Source: Cyanobacteria bacterium UBA11370
GTDB taxonomy: Bacteria; Cyanobacteriota; Cyanobacteriia; Cyanobacteriales; Coleofasciculaceae
Reading direction: 5' to 3'
Assembly: GCA_003486645.1 (NCBI GenBank)
Contig: DNGI01000114.1
Location: 1 to 8,801 of the forward strand
DNA: 8,801 nucleotides
Shown here: in pieces, positions 6,201 through 8,801 of the stretch
Layout: every line of letters starts with the position of its first letter
Numbering within the stretch: position 1 is the stretch's first letter
Position numbers and translations under genes: made by a program
Notes under the pieces: model-generated
Database searches by the model: none
What the model was told of the DNA's origin: nothing
Seen by the model: only the letters and a program-made list of their open reading frames with translations

Positions 6201-7839
6201 CATCGTTAAACTTCTCCAATTCCAGCACTTCAAACTGGGGCGTTTCGCCAGTTAGGGCAGCAGTAGACGCTTGCAATTCAGCATTGAGCAGCGCCCGTCC
6301 TTCTTGTGCTTCTGGAAAATGTTCCGTGCGACAAGTCAGGATAACCTTAGCCCCCGGCACCACCACCTTCGCCAACTCCCAAAAGTTGTTAATCATCGCT
6401 TGGCGGTCTACCTTAGCTGCCATCTCATCGAAGCCATCGAAAATCAGCAGCAGCTTACCCATGCGGTTGAGTTGCTCAAAAGCTTCGTAGTGAGGTATGG
6501 GTAGCTTGTGCTTGCGAAAGAAGAATTCTGAAAATAGAGACTCGACACTCACCGCCTTGGCATAGTCCCGCAAGGGAATCACTAACGGCAGTCGAGGACG
6601 TTCAAGACCACGTTTTTGGGCATCACGATAGCGTTGCAGTGCCGTCCAAGCATAATGGAAGGCAAACCACGTTTTGCCCGTGCCAAACTCTCCCAAAATT
6701 GAGATATGCTCCTTAGCTGGGTCATCAAGCCAGAGGTCGATGTAACCGTCAATCCAACCGTCGCGTTCGTCGTAGCGACTGACCGCTAACCTGCGCTTGG
6801 TAACAGGGTCGAACTCTTCTTTCGTACAGGCAAGCGGGACATACTTTTTCTCAATGTCTCGGCGTTTGACCTCTTGTTCCAACCAGTCGAGATAGCCACT
6901 GAAGTCAGCATCCTGATCGAGGAGTTCATCGAAGGTATAGCAACCCAGGTGATGATTTTCCTCCTTCTCCACTTCATCCCGCGCCGCCCGTGAAATGCGC
7001 CTTGCCGTCACTAGCCATCCTTCATCCGTTCGTTGCTCCTCTACCGACTGGCATAACGCCGCCACATCCCTGATTCCCGCCTCTCCCTCAATCCCACGTA
7101 CAAGAATGCGATCGTACCGATTCCGCCGTACCGGGATATTGACAATCCATTCAAAATATGCGTCTTCCCACACCTCATACCGCTCAAAGCGATAGCCCAA
7201 GGTTTCAAACCAGCCTCTCATCTGTTGAGCTAAGACAAATGCCCTGCAATTCTTTTGAGTTGAGGATTCAGCCTCTGGTAGTGCTGGGTAATCCTGTGCC
7301 GCCAACCGCGCCATCTCTGTCCGAATTCCCTCTAGCGTGGGAAGTCTGTCGAGGCGTTGTTGAATAGTTTCTATTCTTTTATGTAAGGAACCTATCTGCT
7401 GGTTAGTGAGAACTTCTGCGGGTGTGCGCGATCGCTTCGCCACCTCGATAAACACGGTAGCAAACGCTGCGAACTCTCTATGGGTGTCAATTCCCAACTC
7501 TCGAATTTCATCCCCTAAAGCATACCCATCTAGAAACGCTTCGCCTTCTTTGAGAAGAATTGAAGGATTATTCTGGTCTAATGCCCTGCGGAAAATTTTT
7601 TGAATCTCGTTTTGCCGGAAAAGTTCAAGGATTGGCTTGGGTTTGCCAACGCCATACTCTACCAGGGCATAAGCATAAACCCCACTGAAATCTGCTGGCG
7701 GATGATCAGGGTCGAGGTTAAATTTTTTTAATAATTTGATGACTGTTTCATTACGCTGGAGCTTGTCCTTTATAAAAGCGGTAGGACTGACGATATCGGT
7801 AATTGCACCAATTAAGAAGTCCAGGTTAATGGGTATCAC
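3283..7839 (-). CDS. NACHT-WD40 STAND protein with REase-like and helical N-terminal domains (bacterial NLR-like)
   Basis: This 1518-residue multidomain STAND protein is numbered here from the GTG at 7839. Residues 1-140 form a helical domain (contains [19 protein letters not shown] and [18 protein letters not shown]) of a type I recall at the N-terminus of cyanobacterial relatives. Residues 150-180 look like a coiled coil. Residues 197-295 resemble a restriction-endonuclease fold ([33 protein letters not shown]), but no ExK/QxK is visible. The NACHT domain has Walker A GEFGTGKT (383-390), Walker [11 protein letters not shown] (463-472), LTCRTEHF (501-508) and a winged-helix-like AHRSLLEFF (693-701). 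A repeat-rich linker (791-823), pentapeptide-like repeats (857-895) and 14 WD40 repeats (903-1490) follow, with a short tail. Such proteins are thought to oligomerise when the C-terminal sensor binds a trigger; some bacterial NACHTs act in phage defence. A TTG at 7869 would add 10 residues; AAGGAA 7 nt before the GTG favours 7839. Confidence 0.9.
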   Translation of the reverse strand: MIPINLDFLIGAITDIVSPTAFIKDKLQRNETVIKLLKKFNLDPDHPPADFSGVYAYALVEYGVGKPKPILELFRQNEIQKIFRRALDQNNPSILLKEGEAFLDGYALGDEIRELGIDTHREFAAFATVFIEVAKRSRTPAEVLTNQQIGSLHKRIETIQQRLDRLPTLEGIRTEMARLAAQDYPALPEAESSTQKNCRAFVLAQQMRGWFETLGYRFERYEVWEDAYFEWIVNIPVRRNRYDRILVRGIEGEAGIRDVAALCQSVEEQRTDEGWLVTARRISRAARDEVEKEENHHLGCYTFDELLDQDADFSGYLDWLEQEVKRRDIEKKYVPLACTKEEFDPVTKRRLAVSRYDERDGWIDGYIDLWLDDPAKEHISILGEFGTGKTWFAFHYAWTALQRYRDAQKRGLERPRLPLVIPLRDYAKAVSVESLFSEFFFRKHKLPIPHYEAFEQLNRMGKLLLIFDGFDEMAAKVDRQAMINNFWELAKVVVPGAKVILTCRTEHFPEAQEGRALLNAELQASTAALTGETPQFEVLELEKFNDEQIHQVLSFQAQAATVEQVIGNSQLLDLARRPVMTELILEALPDIEAGKPVDMSRIYLYAVRRKMERDIKAERTFTSLADKLYFLCELSWEMLSTDQMSLNYRLFPERIRRLFGSMVREEKDLDHWHYDMMGQTMLIRNSDGDYTPAHRSLLEFFVAYKFAAELGALAADFTELAQAQSHLLEGAAPEHYTWSSYFRRQMDRTGRIVPIAPLKAFTSESLAQLRDAFGQAPLTKAVMDLIVPMLATDVATDGITDVTDGLSGELTNHSSATSATKSVATLLEILEATRGKTEDEVAYVGGNAATLLVKVDKGAIEGRDLSRTVIIGADFTKTSLRRVNFAEANLADSVFTKNIADVLSVAFSPDSNLLATGGTDGMVRLWEAASGREILSCKGHTDWVRSVAFSPDGKTLASGSADQTIKLWDISTGECLNTFQEHTSRVYSLAFSPDGKTLASGSADQTVKLWNINTGKCLNTFQEHTSWVYSLAFSPDGKTLASVSSDRTVKLWDIGTSECLKTLQGHNAWIFSVAFSPDGKALASASADKTVKLWNISTGECLKTWQGHSGWVHSLAFSPDGKTLASGSADQTIKLWDISTDECLKTLQGHTSKVRSVAFSPDGQFLVSGGDDKTVRLWDISTDECLKTLQGHSNWVRSVAFSPDGQFLVSGSDNSTVRLWDISTGKCRKTFQGHTYQVFSVAFSPEGKTLASGSSDPTIRLWDISTGKCLKILKGHKSWVRSVAFSSDGQTLASGSDDGTTRLWDISTGECLKILEGHKSWVRSVAFSPDGQTLASGSDDKTVRLWDISTGECIKTLEGHTNSICSVTFSPDGQTLASGSDDKAAMLWDISTGECLKTLQKHTSSASSVAFSPEGKMLATGSYDETVKLWDIRIGECLHTFDGHTNQVLSVAFSVDGMTLASGSADETIKLWDVKTGEWLKTLKDRPYEGMNITGVTGLTEAEKATLKALGAVEDGVL
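3370..5133 (-). repeat. Fourteen tandem 126-bp units encoding WD40 repeats
   Basis: Each unit encodes exactly 42 residues on the pattern [19 protein letters not shown], then [22 protein letters not shown]. Fourteen units run without indels, matching two seven-bladed propellers. Units 2 to 13 are very alike, and 7/8 (QFLVSG) and 9 to 12 (GHKSWV, ASGSDD) form closer subgroups, which suggests recent internal duplication. Unit 1 is the most divergent ([17 protein letters not shown]) and unit 14 lacks the closing GH, as expected at array ends. The repeats end just before the C-terminal tail starting [18 protein letters not shown]. In the cell the propellers probably act as a binding surface for an unknown ligand. 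Confidence 0.93.
5366..5470 (-). repeat. In-frame palindromic ACGGAT/ATCCGT repeat within the NACHT gene
   Basis: GTGGCAACGGAT (5366-5377) is the exact inverse of ATCCGTTGCCAC (5449-5460). Inside, TAGCGGATGTAGCGGATG (5382-5399) pairs with CATCCGTTACATCCGTTA (5427-5444) with two mismatches. The arms are thus about 33 nt around a ~27-nt loop. A further ATCCGTTGC copy sits at 5461-5469. On the coding strand it adds a low-complexity peptide ([15 protein letters not shown], then a spacer, then [11 protein letters not shown]). It lies in the linker after the NACHT region and before the pentapeptide-like stretch, where extra residues are least harmful. It has the features of a repeat inserted in frame. 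Confidence 0.75.
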
Positions 7840-7846
7840 AGGGATG

Positions 7847-7852
7847 TTCCTT
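7847..7852 (-). promoter_or_regulatory. Shine-Dalgarno AAGGAA for the NACHT gene GTG start
   Basis: On the minus strand AAGGAA (7852-7847) is followed by a 7-nt spacer and GTG at 7839-7837. The only earlier in-frame start, TTG at 7869, lies a few codons after in-frame stops and has only a weak AAGAAAAG-like purine run. The better ribosome site decides the start used here. Confidence 0.5.
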
Positions 7853-7892
7853 GGGTTAAAGGACTGCAAGCGACGTACTTTTCTTAACCGCT

Positions 7893-7898
7893 ATTATG
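7893..7898 (-). promoter_or_regulatory. Possible extended -10 (TGCATAAT) for the NACHT gene
   Basis: Read on the minus strand, CATAAT (five of six to TATAAT) is preceded by TG in TTTGCATAATAG. Transcription from it would start about 45 nt before the GTG at 7839. No good -35 is visible, so this is tentative. Confidence 0.25.
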
Positions 7899-7974
7899 CA
7901 AATCTCTGGATAGAGTTGGCGAGTCAGTCATACCCCCTAATCCCTTTTGTTAAAGAAACGTTAGAAACGAGGGA

Positions 7975-8010
7975 GCGATGTGCTAACGCACCGCTGACGC
8001 TAACGCATTG
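7975..8010. repeat. Dispersed GCTAACGC-type repeat in the divergent NACHT/DUF433 gap
   Basis: The word GCTAACGCA occurs twice in 30 bp (7982-7990 and 7999-8007), separated by CCGCTGAC. The same word family appears between genes at 167-190 and 3198-3269. A HIP1 octamer follows at 8024-8031. The remaining divergent gap (7870-8065) shows no gene that I can support. Confidence 0.45.
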
Positions 8011-8065
8011 AGGTAGAGAATGAGCGATCGCCTACTATGTAAATGTAAGAACTAGCCAGCAGCTT

Positions 8066-8398
8066 ATGAACCTATCGCCTACTCTAACCAAACAATATGT
8101 TGAGCAGCGAGATGAAGGCTATTGGCTCCAAGGAACTCGTATTTCTCTCGATTCGGTTGTTTATGCCTTTTTGGACGGTGAATCTCCTGAAAGCATTGCC
8201 CAAAACTTTCCCCTGCTTTCACTCGAACAAATTTATGGAGCAATTACCTTCTATCTTGCCAACCGAGAACTCATTGATGCCTATTTAAAAGAAGGAGAAG
8301 AAGAGTTTGATAAATTGCAGAAATCTCTAAGACAGAAGAATCCATCTCTCTATCAGAAATTAGTGACTGCTCAAACGCACAAGCAGAGTAGAGCATGA
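8066..8398 (+). CDS. DUF433 antitoxin (second, divergent type)
   Basis: The 110-residue protein belongs to DUF433. It contains EGYWLQGTRISLDSVVYAFL, where the family's GTRIS/GTRV motif follows a short strand. An HTH-like segment follows (ESPESIAQNFPLLSLEQIYG) with AITFYLANRELIDAYL, then an acidic Glu-rich tail (EGEEEFDKLQ) that would contact the toxin. It differs clearly from the first DUF433 protein: it lacks the TPGVCGG opening. The start ATG at 8066 has no obvious Shine-Dalgarno. Its stop overlaps the next start by 4 nt (ATGA), the usual toxin-antitoxin layout. The downstream toxin is truncated, so this antitoxin may now be an orphan that only regulates itself or neutralises related toxins. 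That is inference. Confidence 0.85.
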   Translation: MNLSPTLTKQYVEQRDEGYWLQGTRISLDSVVYAFLDGESPESIAQNFPLLSLEQIYGAITFYLANRELIDAYLKEGEEEFDKLQKSLRQKNPSLYQKLVTAQTHKQSRA

Positions 8399-8610
8399 CG
8401 AAAGTTCGATTTCAAGCGGATGCTGACCTCAAGCAGGCTATTCTAACTGGGACGATACGCAGAGAACCAAACATTGATTTTCAATCCGCCTATGCAGCAG
8501 GGCTTGAAGGGAAATTAGACCCAGAAGTACTGGCTATAGCCGCCCAAGATGGAAGAGTTTCGATTGGACTATTGAAATTTTATCGCCTGGTCAAAACCAA
8601 ACAAAGGTAA
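8395..8610 (+). pseudogene. Truncated DUF5615 PIN-like toxin with foreign tail
   Basis: The frame starts at ATG 8395 inside the antitoxin stop. Residues 1-55 match the DUF5615 type that partners this DUF433: VRFQADADLK (D9, D11), then IDFQSAYAAGLEGKLDPEVL and AIAAQDGRV. In the relatives that I recall, GRV/GRI is followed at once by a strand ending in THD (the central acidic residue) and about 60 more residues. Here the frame instead reads SIGLLKFYRLVKTKQR and stops. The missing half includes the conserved HD motif and the rest of the fold, so toxic activity is unlikely. The foreign tail is the out-of-frame reading of a Uma2-type remnant (8559-8627). The gene therefore looks broken by a deletion or recombination near 8557-8564. 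Confidence 0.75.
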
Positions 8611-8627
8611 CAAAAATAAAATGCTAA
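8559..8627 (+). pseudogene. Remnant of a Uma2-family (DUF820) nuclease-like gene
   Basis: In the frame that reads TTC GAT TGG at 8559, the DNA encodes FDWTIEILSPGQNQTKVTK before a stop at 8625-8627. This matches the highly conserved PDWTIEILSPDQSQTKV phrase of cyanobacterial Uma2-family proteins (PD-(D/E)XK-like fold), as I recall it. Nothing upstream or downstream continues the family: upstream is the DUF5615 gene in another frame, downstream is repeat DNA. It is a fragment of about 20 codons fused to the toxin gene. The match is short, so the call rests on the strength of that one phrase. Confidence 0.65.
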
Positions 8628-8643
8628 TCGCTAATGCTTAACA

Positions 8644-8680
8644 GCTAATGGTTAATAGCAATTAGCCATTAACCATTAGC
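8644..8680. repeat. 13-bp inverted repeat hairpin (GCTAATGGTTAAT / ATTAACCATTAGC)
   Basis: GCTAATGGTTAAT (8644-8656) and ATTAACCATTAGC (8668-8680) are exact inverse copies around an 11-nt loop. Partial copies of the same word precede it (GCTAATCGCTAATGCTTAA, 8623-8641). AATTAGCCATTAACCATTAGC-like words are common between cyanobacterial genes. No T-run follows, so an intrinsic terminator is not claimed. Confidence 0.6.
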
Positions 8681-8736
8681 ACGATGTCTATTACTTAGGG
8701 TGCATCCCAATGCAAGCAAAAATACCTGTTGAAAAG

Positions 8737-8801
8737 GAAATCGCGGCTACACAAACAAAGCCTGCCTCCGCAGGCTCAATTGAGTCCGCGCAGGCGGACG
8801 A
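8737..8801. repeat. Twin-hairpin dispersed repeat, cut by the window edge
   Basis: The repeat starts GAAATCGCGGCTACACAAAC. It contains two tight stem-loops: AGCCTGC/GCAGGCT (8759-8765 with 8770-8776) and GTCCGC/GCGGAC (8784-8789 with 8794-8799), each with a 4-nt loop. I recall this sequence family as widespread in cyanobacterial genomes. In full copies the GAAATCGCGGCTAC end is usually mirrored by its inverse, which would lie past the window edge. Confidence 0.6.

Noticed and set aside
7736..8011. A 91-codon plus-strand frame across the NACHT 5' end
   Set aside because: It is antisense to the NACHT gene and then runs through intergenic repeats; it has no protein-like motif.
8644..8680. Intrinsic terminator after the second toxin-antitoxin locus
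   Set aside because: The stem is AT-rich and no T-run follows; it is better explained as a dispersed repeat.

Overview
The window looks like chromosomal DNA of a cyanobacterium, probably one with a large, repeat-rich genome. The evidence is five exact copies of the HIP1 octamer GCGATCGC (1605, 2275, 3172, 7428, 8024), several dispersed hairpin repeats of cyanobacterial style, a giant NACHT-WD40 protein, DUF433/DUF5615 toxin-antitoxin pairs, and fragments of the cyanobacterial Rpn/DUF4351 and Uma2 nuclease families. These family assignments come from reading the sequence and memory; no search was run.

Layout. At the left edge (1-79, minus) is the start of a Rpn/DUF4351-type protein. A complete cysteine synthase gene follows (242-1216, minus), the only clear housekeeping gene. 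From 1217 to 1723 no convincing gene is visible. A small protein of unknown function (1724-2194, plus) comes next. Near its 3' end a second gene starts with a strong Shine-Dalgarno (2091). That second gene is cut short by a 136-bp MITE-like element with perfect 15-bp terminal inverted repeats (2210-2345). An intact DUF433 antitoxin / DUF5615 PIN-like toxin operon (2505-3163, plus) follows, its two genes overlapping by 4 nt.

The centre (3283-7839, minus) is a single 1518-residue STAND protein. In order it has a conserved-looking helical N-terminal domain, a coiled coil, a restriction-endonuclease-like domain without a recognisable ExK, a NACHT ATPase, a short pentapeptide-like stretch and exactly fourteen 42-residue WD40 repeats. 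A palindromic repeat lies in frame in the linker between the NACHT region and the C-terminal repeats. The architecture fits the bacterial NLR-like (bNACHT/STAND) proteins, some of which act in phage defence, but that role is an inference here.

On the other side of the NACHT gene, in divergent orientation, is a second DUF433 antitoxin (8066-8398, plus). Its DUF5615 partner is truncated by a junction with a remnant of a Uma2-family gene (8559-8627). The right edge is made of repeats, including a twin-hairpin repeat that runs to the window end. Overall this is an accessory, defence-island-like segment beside cysK, with one STAND gene bracketed by one intact and one decayed toxin-antitoxin pair and marked by MITE insertion, deletion junctions and dispersed repeats.
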